A DNA stretch of 64,000 bases from Kribbella caucasensis (GCF_004361855.1 NZ_SNWQ01000004.1:351678-415677), one strand, 5' to 3'. Positions 45,820 to 54,287 are shown, counted from the stretch's first letter. Numbers and translations are program-made. Notes: generated by a model not told the origin, from the letters alone.

Positions 45820-45924
45820 GCCCGGCGAAAGTGAAGAAAATACATTCTTTTGAGGTTTCTCGATCGGAATCGGCAACCAAAACCGAGATCGCCGCATCTA
45901 GAAGTCCGGGGGGAACCGTGCCCA

Positions 45925-46031
45925 GGAAAGGCGACGGCCCCCGGCGGGGGGGTGACCGGGGGCCGTCTTCGGCCACGGGCTCGGGGGGAGGAGCCGGGGG
46001 CCGATCAGGAGGCGACAGTCTGCCACTGTCA
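45925..46031 (-). ncRNA. 6C small RNA (actinobacterial)
   Basis: On the minus strand two successive hairpins have loops with six or more cytosines, the hallmark of 6C RNA (Rfam family 6C; B11 in M. tuberculosis, scr3559 in S. coelicolor). Hairpin 1 (45970-46003): outer stem CGGCC/GGCCG, inner stem GGCTC/GAGCC and loop CTCCCCCC. Hairpin 2 (45933-45967): perfect 12-base stem GACGGCCCCCGG and loop TCACCCCCCCG, followed by GCCUUUCCU, so it also serves as terminator. A smaller stem GACAGT/ACTGTC (46014-46030) may form at the 5' end. The gene lies between ssd and the HAD-IB gene, as in Mycobacterium (Rv3660c-B11-Rv3661). Exact ends are estimated. Confidence 0.8.
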
Positions 46032-46230
46032 GGAGGTATGTACCCCCCGATACCGAAGCTCACACATCTCAGTTCTGTTGCGAACCGGGACGTCTGACCC
46101 CCGGGTCCGGGCCCTCTTTCGAGGCTCCCAGGCCAGTGTCACTGTCACACTGCTCACCAGTCTAACGGGATAGCAGGCCACACGAAAGGCCGGGCCCCGG
46201 CGTTTCGCCCACGGTCCTATGCTCGACGTC

Positions 46231-47049
46231 ATGGAGCACCTGGCGACGCCCCGCGCAGCTGCCTTTTTCGACCTCGACAAGACGATCATCGCCCGCTCCA
46301 GCACGCTGGCCTTCTCCCGGCCGTTCTACGCCGGCGGCCTGATCAACCGGCGGACGGTGCTACGCAGCGCATACGCGCAGTTCGTCTACCTGCTCGGCGG
46401 CGCGGACCACGACCAGATGGAGCGGATGCGGGAGTACCTGTCCGCGATGTGCACCGGCTGGGACGTCGCCACGGTCCGGTCGATCGTGGCCGACACGCTG
46501 CACCACATCGTCGAGCCGATCGTGTACGCCGAGGCCGTGGCGCTGATCGAGGAGCACCACGCGGCCGGCCGGGAGGTGGTGATCATCTCCTCGTCCGGCT
46601 CCGAGGTGGTCGAGCCGATCGGCGCGATGCTCGGCGCCGACAAGGTGATCGCCACCCGGATGGTAGTTGCCGACGGCAAGTACACCGGTGAGATCGAGAG
46701 TTATGTCTACGGTCCACAGAAAGCGATCGCGATCACCGAGCTCGCCGCCACGGAAGGCTATGACCTGCAGGCCTCCTACGGCTACTCCGACTCGATCACC
46801 GACGAACCGATGCTGGCCGCGGTCGGGCACCCGGTCGCGGTGAACCCGGACAAAGCCCTGCGCAGATTGGCGATCTCCCGCGACTGGCCGGTGCTCGACT
46901 TCACCGAACCGGTGGCCCTGGCCGACCGCGCCCGGCTCCGCGAGGCGCGTCGTCCGGCACTCGCCGCAACCGCCTTCGGGGCCGGTCTGGTGGCCGCCGG
47001 AGTCGTTCTGTACGCCGCCCGCCGGCGGGTCCGGCCAACCGAAAGCTGA
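46231..47049 (+). CDS. HAD-IB family hydrolase (Rv3661-like)
   Basis: 272-aa phosphatase-like HAD protein with one C-terminal membrane helix (ALAATAFGAGLVAAGVVLYAA). HAD motif I FFDLDKT supplies the nucleophile Asp; motif II region VVIISSSGSE; motif III Lys in GPQKAIAI; motif IV YGYSDSITDEPML. It is closest to SerB-like HAD-IB proteins found between 6C RNA/ssd and the Fic-like gene. The upstream ATG at 46219 is part of TATGCT, a likely -10 seven bases before the ATG at 46231, so a leaderless mRNA starting at 46231 is expected and that start is chosen. Substrate unknown. Confidence 0.88.
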   Translation: MEHLATPRAAAFFDLDKTIIARSSTLAFSRPFYAGGLINRRTVLRSAYAQFVYLLGGADHDQMERMREYLSAMCTGWDVATVRSIVADTLHHIVEPIVYAEAVALIEEHHAAGREVVIISSSGSEVVEPIGAMLGADKVIATRMVVADGKYTGEIESYVYGPQKAIAITELAATEGYDLQASYGYSDSITDEPMLAAVGHPVAVNPDKALRRLAISRDWPVLDFTEPVALADRARLREARRPALAATAFGAGLVAAGVVLYAARRRVRPTES

Positions 47050-47322
47050 CTTCCCGGCCGAACTTCTCAGCTTGATGAAGGTCCGCCAAACTCTTCCCAG
47101 AAAGGGCTTTCGGGAGTACAAAGGAATGCACAAGGGACCTCGGTTCCTGTAGAGATTGCACACCATCCCGGCACCCACGCGGCGACCAGCCCATCCCAAA
47201 CGGGCAGCTCGACCCAGGCTAGTCCTGGGCGGCAGACAAGGTGCACGCTTGGTAACCAGGATGATGTGCCAGCGACCGGCGTTCTCGTGAGAGAGCGCCG
47301 TTCGCATGTCCGGACCCGTTGC

Positions 47323-48114
47323 TCACTTTCCTTCCGGGGCGGAGTTGTTGAGCGGTGAACGTTCGGCGGCGAGGGCAAGCACTTCACAGCTCCGGAGCAA
47401 CCAGCTCTGGACTCCGGTCACCCCCTGCTCTGCGTAATCGGTCAGGCCGCGCACATATGATGCCGACAACTCCCAGTGACCGGCCTCGGGCACCGTGACC
47501 GCCACCGGATCGATGCCCCGGGCAACCAACAGGACGCGCTCGGCGGCCCGGGCGACCAGGCCGTTGGCGGTCGGGAACGGCCGGAGTACGGCGAGCTCGG
47601 CGTGCACCACGGCCGCGACGACGAGACCGGGGGCTGTGGTCGGCTGGGTGAGCGCCCGGGCCAGACCGCTCAGCCGCTCCCACATGATGTCCGCGGGTGG
47701 AGCCGCCGGGAGGCCGGGGATGTCGTCGGGCAGCGGCTCGCGGCTGGTCCGCAGGTGGCCCAACTGGTCCGCCGGACCCAGCTCGGCCGCGGCCAACTGG
47801 TGCAACCTGGTCCAGACCTGTATCGGGGCCGTGTCCGCCTGAGGCGCCAGGCTCATCAGCTCCCCGGTCATCCGGACCGCCCCCATCGCCATTGGGTCGG
47901 CGGAGCCGCGGCGTACCTGGTCGAGGGTCGCCGGGCTGCCGGCCAGCAGCGCGGATGCGTGGGCGCCCCGGAGCAGCGCCTCGGCCGTCACGTCGGCGCT
48001 GACCCTGCGCAGGCCCCGGTCGCGCAGCAGCACGTCGACCGCGTCCCGGGCAGCCCGAGCCGCCGAGCCGACCCCCTCGAGTCCGGCCAATGGCTGGAAC
48101 ACATCTGAACTCAT
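47323..48114 (-). CDS. Fic-fold protein with degenerate Fic motif
   Basis: 263-aa cytoplasmic, helical protein. VVHAELAVLRPFPTANGLVARAAERVLL aligns with the Fic motif HxFx(D/E)GN(G/K)RxxR, but the catalytic His is Arg (RPF), the acidic residue is Thr and the first Arg is Leu, while N-G and the last Arg remain. AMPylation activity is thus not expected. This is a conserved actinobacterial family placed next to the HAD-IB gene, often annotated as a putative oxidoreductase; its role is unknown. Start ATG is 27 bases from the divergent gene's ATG. Confidence 0.7.
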   Translation of the reverse strand: MSSDVFQPLAGLEGVGSAARAARDAVDVLLRDRGLRRVSADVTAEALLRGAHASALLAGSPATLDQVRRGSADPMAMGAVRMTGELMSLAPQADTAPIQVWTRLHQLAAAELGPADQLGHLRTSREPLPDDIPGLPAAPPADIMWERLSGLARALTQPTTAPGLVVAAVVHAELAVLRPFPTANGLVARAAERVLLVARGIDPVAVTVPEAGHWELSASYVRGLTDYAEQGVTGVQSWLLRSCEVLALAAERSPLNNSAPEGK

Positions 48115-48122
48115 GGATACAG

Positions 48123-48132
48123 ACCCTAGGAT
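48123..48132. promoter_or_regulatory. Overlapping divergent -10 hexamers
   Basis: CCTAGG (48125-48130) is shared by TAGGAT on the plus strand (48127-48132) and TAGGGT on the minus strand (48128-48123). Each hexamer ends exactly eight bases before the ATG of its gene (48141 and 48114), so both mRNAs would be leaderless and the two promoters cannot be occupied together. Confidence 0.55.
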
Positions 48133-48140
48133 GACCTCCC

Positions 48141-50360
48141 ATGACCGCCAGCAGCACCGTCCCCCGGTTCAGCATCGTGGTCCCGTGTCACAACGTGCGG
48201 GCCTGGTTGCGACCGTGCCTTGACTCGGTGCTGGGTCAGTCGTTCACCGACTTCGAGATCATCGGGGTGGACGGGGCGAGCACGGACGGTAGCGGGCGGA
48301 TCCTGGACGAGTACGCCGCCGCCGATCACCGGATCCGGGCGCTGCACCTGACCGAGGACGTCGGCGTCGGACCGACCCGGAACGCCGGGCTGAAGGAGTG
48401 CCGCGGCGACTACGTGCTGTTCCTGGACGCGGACGACCTCTACCTGCCCGGTTCGCTGGAGGCGCTGGCAGACCGGATCGACGCCACCGACCGGCCGGAC
48501 ATCGTGATGTTCGACTACGAGCGGATCTTCTGGGACGGCCGGGTGGTCCGCAACCAGCGGCACGACGCGTTCGCCCGGGACGGCGAGGGGGTCTTCACCG
48601 CGGCCGAGCGCCCCGTCTTCCTCACCTTCCTCGAGGTGGTCTGGAACAAGGCCTGCCGGCGCGACTTCCTCACCCTGCACGGCTTCCTCTTCACGGCCGG
48701 GTACTACGAGGACGCCCCGTGGACGTACTCGACCATGCTCACGGCCGAGCGGATCGCCACCCTGGACCGGGTCGTCGTGCACTACCGGCAGCACCGCACC
48801 GGCGGCAACATCCACGGCACCCGGTCCGGGAAGCACTTCGACATCTTCGACCAGTACGACCGGGTGCACGCGTTCATCACCTCCGACCCCGAGCTGGCCG
48901 GCTGGCGGCGGTTCGCCTTCGACCGGTCGCTGGACCACGTCCTCGCCGTACTGGCCAGGCCCGAGCGGATCGGGCCGGAGACCCGGGCCGAGTTCTTCCA
49001 CACCGCCCACGCGTTCGCGAAGCGGTGGAAGCCGGAGGGGTACACGGCGGATCGAACCGGCCGCGGATTCAAGCGGTGGATGCTGATCCATGACGACTAC
49101 GCGACGTACTCGACCCTCAAGCTGAGCTCGAAGATGCTCCAGGTCGGGAACCCGCGCAAGGCCGTCGGCAAACTGCTGAACCGCGCCGACCTGGACCCGA
49201 ACCTCGCCCTGTACTGCGCGTACTGGTTCAAGCAGTACGCCTGCAACCCGCGCGCGATCTACGAGAAGGCCGCCGAACTGGCTCCGCAGTTGCGGGGGGT
49301 CTGGGTGATCGACGCGGACCACGTCGCCGCGATCCCGGAGGGCGTCGAGTATGTGGTCGCGGGCTCGCCGGCGTACGAGCGGCTGGTGCAGCGGGCGACG
49401 TACTTCGTCAGCAACATGAACCTGCCGAAGGAGCTGGAGAAGCGGGAGGGGCAGGTCCACATCCAGACCCAGCACGGGACGCCGTTGAAGACGATGGGGA
49501 CGGATCTGCGGCACTTCCCGGTCGCGGCGAAGGACCTCGATCTGGACGAGCTGATGCGGCAGGCCGACCGGTGGGACTTCAACATCTCGTCGAACCGGTA
49601 CTCCTCGGAGATCTGGGAGCGCACCTATCCGGCGCACTTCGAGGAGCTGCAGTACGGCTTCCCCCGCAACGACCGGCTGCTGACCGCCACGGTCGACGAG
49701 GTCCGGGCGATCCGGGCCGGGTTCGGGTTCGACGACTCGCACCTGGTCGTGTTCTACGCGCCGACCTGGCGGGACGCGACGGACGCGATCCGGACGCCGA
49801 CCGGGCTGATCGATCTCGGTGGCACCGGGGTCCACCTGGACCTGGACCGGCTGGCCTCGGCCGTCGGGGATCACGGGCGGGTGCTGGTCCGGACGCACTA
49901 CTCGCTCGCCAAGGGCGCGCCTGACCACGGCTCCGACCGGGTGATCGACGTATCGGATCATCCCCGCGTCGAGGATCTGATGCTCGCGGCCGACGTACTG
50001 ATCTCGGACTACTCGTCGATCACCTTCGACTACGCGAACCTGGATCGGCCGATCATGTTGCTGGTCGACGACAAGGGATCGTACGACGACACCCGCGGCA
50101 CGTACTTCGACATCACCGAGTTCCCGCCCGGCCTGGTCGCGCGGTCGGCCGAGGAGTTGTTCGCCGCGCTCCAGACCGGCCGGTTCGCATCGGCCGAGGC
50201 GGCCAAGCACCGGCAGCTGTTCCGGGAGAAGTTCTGCGAGTTCGACGACGGGCACGCGGCCGAGCGGGTCGTCCGGCGGGTCTTCCTCGACGAGACCGAG
50301 CTGCCGCCGATCGTCCCGCCGTCCGAAAGACGGCCGGCTCCGTCACCACATCAGCTGTAA
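48141..50360 (+). CDS. Bifunctional GT2 glycosyltransferase/CDP-glycerol glycerophosphotransferase
   Basis: 739-aa fusion in teichoic-acid-type wall polymer synthesis. Residues ~10-220 are a GT-A family 2 glycosyltransferase (FSIVVPCHNVRAWLRPCLDSVL, DGASTDG, DADDLY). Residues ~370-720 match CDP-glycerol:poly(glycerophosphate) transferase (TagB/TagF): IQTQHGTPLKTMGTD, FYAPTWRD, VLVRTHYS and LISDYSSITFDYANLDRP. No transmembrane segment; TagF-type enzymes bind membranes peripherally. Which sugar is added and whether the polymer contains glycerol phosphate cannot be read. The mRNA appears leaderless (-10 TAGGAT). Confidence 0.88.
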   Translation: MTASSTVPRFSIVVPCHNVRAWLRPCLDSVLGQSFTDFEIIGVDGASTDGSGRILDEYAAADHRIRALHLTEDVGVGPTRNAGLKECRGDYVLFLDADDLYLPGSLEALADRIDATDRPDIVMFDYERIFWDGRVVRNQRHDAFARDGEGVFTAAERPVFLTFLEVVWNKACRRDFLTLHGFLFTAGYYEDAPWTYSTMLTAERIATLDRVVVHYRQHRTGGNIHGTRSGKHFDIFDQYDRVHAFITSDPELAGWRRFAFDRSLDHVLAVLARPERIGPETRAEFFHTAHAFAKRWKPEGYTADRTGRGFKRWMLIHDDYATYSTLKLSSKMLQVGNPRKAVGKLLNRADLDPNLALYCAYWFKQYACNPRAIYEKAAELAPQLRGVWVIDADHVAAIPEGVEYVVAGSPAYERLVQRATYFVSNMNLPKELEKREGQVHIQTQHGTPLKTMGTDLRHFPVAAKDLDLDELMRQADRWDFNISSNRYSSEIWERTYPAHFEELQYGFPRNDRLLTATVDEVRAIRAGFGFDDSHLVVFYAPTWRDATDAIRTPTGLIDLGGTGVHLDLDRLASAVGDHGRVLVRTHYSLAKGAPDHGSDRVIDVSDHPRVEDLMLAADVLISDYSSITFDYANLDRPIMLLVDDKGSYDDTRGTYFDITEFPPGLVARSAEELFAALQTGRFASAEAAKHRQLFREKFCEFDDGHAAERVVRRVFLDETELPPIVPPSERRPAPSPHQL

Positions 50361-50388
50361 AGAACTCAAGATCCATGGCGCGGACGTG

Positions 50389-50510
50389 CATAATGGTCCG
50401 CATGTCGACGAGCCCGGTGATCGTGAGCGCCCTGTGCGCCTGCGCCGGCCTGCGACGACGACGCCGCACTGTCTGAACACCCCAGCTCCCTGTTCCAGTG
50501 CCTCGTCTTT
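50389..50510 (+). promoter_or_regulatory. Predicted arginine-responsive attenuator of argS
   Basis: The order is a -10-like CATAAT (50389-50394), a leader peptide with five Arg codons (50402-50476), a hairpin (GCACTG-GAACA at 50466-50479, paired with TGTTC-CAGTGC at 50491-50501, three-base bulge), a pyrimidine run CTCGTCTTT and then the GAAGGA ribosome site of argS. A ribosome stalled on the Arg codons (50453-50467) would cover the left arm and prevent the terminator, giving read-through. This is inferred from sequence; the hairpin is modest (11 pairs). Confidence 0.6.
50402..50476 (+). CDS. Arginine-rich leader peptide upstream of argS
   Basis: A 24-codon reading frame: MSTSPVIVSALCACAG followed by LRRRRRTV and TGA. 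Five consecutive Arg codons (CGA x3, CGC x2) precede the stop by two codons. An in-frame ATG at 50393 would extend it by three residues. A CATAAT hexamer 7 bases before the ATG suggests a leaderless transcript, in agreement with the absence of a Shine-Dalgarno sequence. Two Cys codons precede the Arg run. Position directly ahead of arginyl-tRNA synthetase makes a sensing role likely. Confidence 0.6.
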   Translation: MSTSPVIVSALCACAGLRRRRRTV

Positions 50511-50523
50511 GAAGGACTCTGCC

Positions 50524-52215
50524 ATGTCCGCTGTCCTGCCCGTCCTGTCTGCCCGGCTCACCGCGGCCGTCGAGACCACCTTCGGCCTGCCCGGCGTCGA
50601 TCCCGAACTCCGGCCCGCGACCAAGCCTGAGTTCGGCCATTTCCAGACCAACCTCGCGCTGCGGCTGGCCAAGATCGTCGGCCTGCCGCCGCGGGAGATC
50701 GCAGTCCGGCTCGCCGCCGCGCTGGAGGTCAGCGACCTCTGCGCACAGCCGGAGATCGCCGGTCCCGGATTCCTCAACCTGACCTTGCTGCCCACAACTC
50801 TGGCGGCCGGAGTGAACAAGATCGGTGGCCCGCTGCGGGAGCGGGGCGAACGGGTGGTGGTCGACTACTCGCAGCCCAACGTCGCCAAGCAGATGCACGT
50901 CGGCCATCTCCGGTCGACCGTGATCGGTGATGCCCTTTGCAACGTACTGCGGTTTGCCGGCTATCAGGTGATCCGGCAGAACCACGTCGGCGACTGGGGC
51001 ACCCAGTTCGGCATGATGGTCGAGCAACTTCTGGACGAGGGGACCGAGGTGGATGCCCTCGACCTGGACGGGATGCAGCTGCTCTACCAGCGGTCGCGGA
51101 AGCACTTCGACAGCGATCCGGAGTTCGCCGATCGGTCCAGGTTGCGGGTCGTCCTGCTGCAGTCCGGGGACTCGCAAACCGTGGAGATCTGGCAGCAGCT
51201 CGTCGAGTATTCGCTGACCGAGTTCGACCGGGTCTATGCGTTGCTCGGCTCACCACTCACGCGGGCGGATGTGGTCGGCGAGAGCGCGTACAACGACGCC
51301 CTGCAAGGGATCGTGGACGAACTGGCATCAGCTGGTCTGCTCACCGAGTCGGGTGGTGCGCAGTGCGCGTTCCTGCCCGGGTTCACCGGCCGGGACGGCT
51401 CGCCGTTGCCAGTGATCGTGCGGAAGTCGGACGGCGGGTTCGGCTACAGCGCGACCGATCTGGCCGCCGTGAAGCACCGGGTGGACGACCTGCACGCCGA
51501 TCGGATCGTCTATGTCGTCGACCATCGGCAGTCGCTGCACTTCCAGCAGATCTTCGCGCTCGCCCGGGCCGCCGGTTGGTTGCCGCCGACAATTCCGGCC
51601 GAACACGTCGCCTTCGGCACCGTTCTCGGTCCGAACGGAAAGCCCTTCAAGACAAGGGATGGCGGCACCGTCTACTTGGTGACACTGCTCGACGAGGCGG
51701 TCGCCCGGGCCGCCGCTCTTCTTGCCGACAGACCCGGGCTCGACCAGGACACGGTCGCGCGGGCCGTCGGGATCGGCGCGATCAAGTACGCCGACCTGTC
51801 GAACGACCGGTCCAACGACTACGTGTTCGACCTCGACCGGATGGTCGCGATGACCGGCAACACGGGTCCGTACCTGCAGTACGCGCATGCCCGGTTGACC
51901 AGGATCCTCGACAAGGCCGGCGACTCACCGACGTTGGTCACCGTCCTGACCGAACCGGCCGAGCAGAGACTGGCGTTGCTCCTGGGTGGTTTCACCGACA
52001 CCGTCGTACAGGTCGCTGAGACTCTGCAGCCGCATCGGTTGTGCACCTACCTGTATGACGTCGCGACCGCGCTGTCGTCGTTCTACGAGACGTGTCCGGT
52101 GCTGTCCAGTTCGGGTGAGGTCCGGGCCAGCCGGCTGGCCCTGTGTGCGGCGACCCGGAAGGTGTTGCACGATGGGCTCGGCTTGCTGGGCATCACCGCA
52201 CCGGCTGCCATGTGA
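50524..52215 (+). CDS. argS: Arginyl-tRNA synthetase
   Basis: 563-aa class I synthetase charging tRNA(Arg). Domains: N-terminal Arg-tRNA synthetase domain (~1-85), catalytic core with HIGH-type HVGH in QMHVGHLRSTVIGD and GDWGTQFGMMVEQLL, KMSK replaced by GKPFKTRDG as usual in ArgS, and the C-terminal DALR anticodon-binding domain (YLQYAHARLTRIL... SSFYETCPVL). The ATG at 50524 follows GAAGGA; the upstream open frame to 50386 includes the leader region and is rejected. The esterase gene follows after 15 bases with its own ribosome site. Confidence 0.97.
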   Translation: MSAVLPVLSARLTAAVETTFGLPGVDPELRPATKPEFGHFQTNLALRLAKIVGLPPREIAVRLAAALEVSDLCAQPEIAGPGFLNLTLLPTTLAAGVNKIGGPLRERGERVVVDYSQPNVAKQMHVGHLRSTVIGDALCNVLRFAGYQVIRQNHVGDWGTQFGMMVEQLLDEGTEVDALDLDGMQLLYQRSRKHFDSDPEFADRSRLRVVLLQSGDSQTVEIWQQLVEYSLTEFDRVYALLGSPLTRADVVGESAYNDALQGIVDELASAGLLTESGGAQCAFLPGFTGRDGSPLPVIVRKSDGGFGYSATDLAAVKHRVDDLHADRIVYVVDHRQSLHFQQIFALARAAGWLPPTIPAEHVAFGTVLGPNGKPFKTRDGGTVYLVTLLDEAVARAAALLADRPGLDQDTVARAVGIGAIKYADLSNDRSNDYVFDLDRMVAMTGNTGPYLQYAHARLTRILDKAGDSPTLVTVLTEPAEQRLALLLGGFTDTVVQVAETLQPHRLCTYLYDVATALSSFYETCPVLSSSGEVRASRLALCAATRKVLHDGLGLLGITAPAAM

Positions 52216-52230
52216 CAAGGAGGTCACCGC

Positions 52231-53256
52231 ATGCTGCCCTGGTCTGCCGAACTCGCCGGCCGCTTCGAGCAATCGACCTTCGACAGCACCTTGCTCCGCG
52301 GCAATCCCCTGGGCGATCCGCACGAACGACCGGTCCTCGTCTACCTGCCACCCGGGTACGACGAGTCGGAGCAGCGGTATCCGTCGATCTACGTGGCGAT
52401 GGGCTACACCGGGCACCTGGGGATGTGGTGGAACCGGACGCCGTTCCGGCAGCCGTATCCCGAGTTGCTGGATGCCGTGTTCGCGACTGGTGACGTGCCG
52501 CCCGCGATCGTGGTGTTCGTCGACGCGTGGACGCGGCTCGGCGGTTCGCAGTACCTGGACTCGCCGGGGACCGGGCAGTACCACTCGCACCTGTGCGACG
52601 AGATCGTGCCGTGGGTGGACGCGAAGTACCGGACCATCGCGGATCGGGACCATCGGGCGATCACCGGTAAGTCGAGCGGCGGCTACGCGGCGATGGTGAC
52701 CCCGTTGCTCCGGCCGGACGTGTTCGGGGCGTTGGCGACCCATGCGGGCGACGCGGCGTTCGAGTTGTCCTACCAGCCTGAGTTCCCGGTGCGGGCAAGG
52801 CAGTTGCGGGATCGGTACGACGGGTCGTACGAGAAGTTCTTCGCCGATATCGAGGCTCGGGCCGGGCAGACCAGTCACCAGGATCTCGAGCTGCTGGAGA
52901 TGTACGGGTACGCCGCCGCGTACTCGGCCGAGGCGGACGGGACCGTCTTGTTGCCGTACGACGAGCTCGGCCGGTTGATCCCGGAGGTGTGGGAGCGATG
53001 GCTCGCGCTCGACCCGGTGGTGATGGCCGGCCAACCGCAGTACGCGGAGGCGTTGAGCTCGATGCGGGCTGTGTGGATCGACGCGGGCAAGCAGGACGAG
53101 TACTTCCTCGATCTGGGTGCGACCGCGTTCCATCAGGTCGTGCGGGAGGCCGGCGTACCGGCTGTGCAGTTCGAGTTGTTCGAGGGCAAACACGGCGGGA
53201 TCGAGTACCGGTATCCGCTGGCGGTCCGGTGGTTGTGCGAACAACTGGCCGGGTAA
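52231..53256 (+). CDS. Alpha/beta-hydrolase, esterase D/Fes-like
   Basis: 341-aa cytoplasmic hydrolase. The block VLVYLPPGYDESEQRYPSIYV and the nucleophile GKSSGGYAA (central Ser) match the enterochelin esterase/EstA superfamily, with the acid in DAGKQDEYF and His in FEGKHGG. Excellent AAGGAGG ribosome site seven bases before the ATG. Substrate unknown; co-directional with argS and possibly in its operon. Confidence 0.87.
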   Translation: MLPWSAELAGRFEQSTFDSTLLRGNPLGDPHERPVLVYLPPGYDESEQRYPSIYVAMGYTGHLGMWWNRTPFRQPYPELLDAVFATGDVPPAIVVFVDAWTRLGGSQYLDSPGTGQYHSHLCDEIVPWVDAKYRTIADRDHRAITGKSSGGYAAMVTPLLRPDVFGALATHAGDAAFELSYQPEFPVRARQLRDRYDGSYEKFFADIEARAGQTSHQDLELLEMYGYAAAYSAEADGTVLLPYDELGRLIPEVWERWLALDPVVMAGQPQYAEALSSMRAVWIDAGKQDEYFLDLGATAFHQVVREAGVPAVQFELFEGKHGGIEYRYPLAVRWLCEQLAG

Positions 53257-53298
53257 TTCGGATGCTCCCGGGCGAAACCGCCTCTACCGTCTGTGGGT

Positions 53299-54285
53299 AT
53301 GGGGACGACTGAGGGGTGGCCGGCCCGGCTCGAGGCGCGGCCGATCGACAAGGCGGACGCGGACGCGTGGGCGGAACTGCTGGCGGCCAAGGAGAAGGTC
53401 GACCAGGAGATGGAGAACTACGACGCCGACGACCTGCTCGAGGAGCTGGCGGATCCGAAGCTGGACGCCGCGCGGGACAGCATCGGGCTGTGGTCCGGCG
53501 ATCAGCTGGTCGGGTACGGCGTGGTCCGCACACCCGACCACATCGTCGACGTGCACCGGGTTCGTACCGAGGGCGCGGTCCATCCGGAGTGGCGTGGGCG
53601 TGGTGTCGGTGCCGCGTTGGTGCGCTGGCTGAACCACCGGGCCGCCGCGATGCACGAGGAACGGCAGCCCGGGACCGTCGGCGAGATCAACACCAGCGCG
53701 ATCGCCTCGAACACCGGTGCGGACGAACTGCTGACCGGCTTCGGCTTCGAGCCGTGCCGGTACTTCTTCACCATGGAACGCGGATTCGGTACGCCGCTGA
53801 CCGAGCTCCCGGTTCCGGACGGACTTCAGTTGGTGGCGTTCGACCCGGCGTACGACGAACCGCTGCGGCTGACGCACAACGAGGTGTTCCTGGACCACTG
53901 GGGTGCGACACCGAAGGACCCGGATTCGTGGAAGACCTGGTTCACCGGATCGCGCGCGTTCCGCGGGGACCTCTCGTATCTGGTGCTCGATGGCGAGGAG
54001 ATCGTCTCGTACAGCCTGGGCTACGAGTACCTCGCGGACGCCGAGGCAACCGGGGTCCGCGAGGTGTGGGTCGGAACGGTGGGCACCCGCCGGTCGCATC
54101 GCGGTCGCGGGCTGGCCGCGGTCACCGTCGCCCGGTTGATGGTCGAGGCCGAGCGAGCCGGATACGAGCGCGCGGCGCTCGGCGTGGACGCGGAGAACCC
54201 GACCGGCGCCCTCGGCCTGTACGAGCGCCTTGGCTACGAGGTGCAGAGCAGGTTCATCACCTATCGGCTGCCGATCCAGAGCTGA
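53299..54285 (+). CDS. Tandem-GNAT acetyltransferase
   Basis: 328 aa, two GNAT N-acetyltransferase-like domains. The first contains VHRVRTEGAVHPEWRGRGVGAALVRW (acetyl-CoA loop RGRGVG); the second contains VGTVGTRRSHRGRGLAAVTVARLMVEAERAG and NPTGALGLYERLGYE. Similar double-GNAT proteins of actinobacteria include mycothiol synthase-like enzymes. TACCGT eight bases before the ATG at 53299 suggests a leaderless mRNA, so the GTG at 53293 is not used. Specific acceptor unknown. Confidence 0.85.
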   Translation: MGTTEGWPARLEARPIDKADADAWAELLAAKEKVDQEMENYDADDLLEELADPKLDAARDSIGLWSGDQLVGYGVVRTPDHIVDVHRVRTEGAVHPEWRGRGVGAALVRWLNHRAAAMHEERQPGTVGEINTSAIASNTGADELLTGFGFEPCRYFFTMERGFGTPLTELPVPDGLQLVAFDPAYDEPLRLTHNEVFLDHWGATPKDPDSWKTWFTGSRAFRGDLSYLVLDGEEIVSYSLGYEYLADAEATGVREVWVGTVGTRRSHRGRGLAAVTVARLMVEAERAGYERAALGVDAENPTGALGLYERLGYEVQSRFITYRLPIQS

Positions 54286-54287
54286 CC

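Noticed and set aside
46037..46096. 19-codon frame with AGGAGG right before its ATG
   Set aside because: The ribosome site is one base from the ATG, too close, and the stretch is the promoter side of the 6C RNA.
45804..46097. Possible 97-aa protein and c-di-AMP (ydaO) riboswitch on the plus strand
   Set aside because: The reading frame is antisense to the 6C RNA hairpins and low in complexity, and a start codon would lie in the LacI-like site. The ydaO core (GAACCCG, CAGCUAACC) is missing.
47050..47322. Possible gene or RNA between HAD-IB and the Fic-like gene
   Set aside because: Only a small CCCAGG/CCTGGG stem was seen, with no coding signal.
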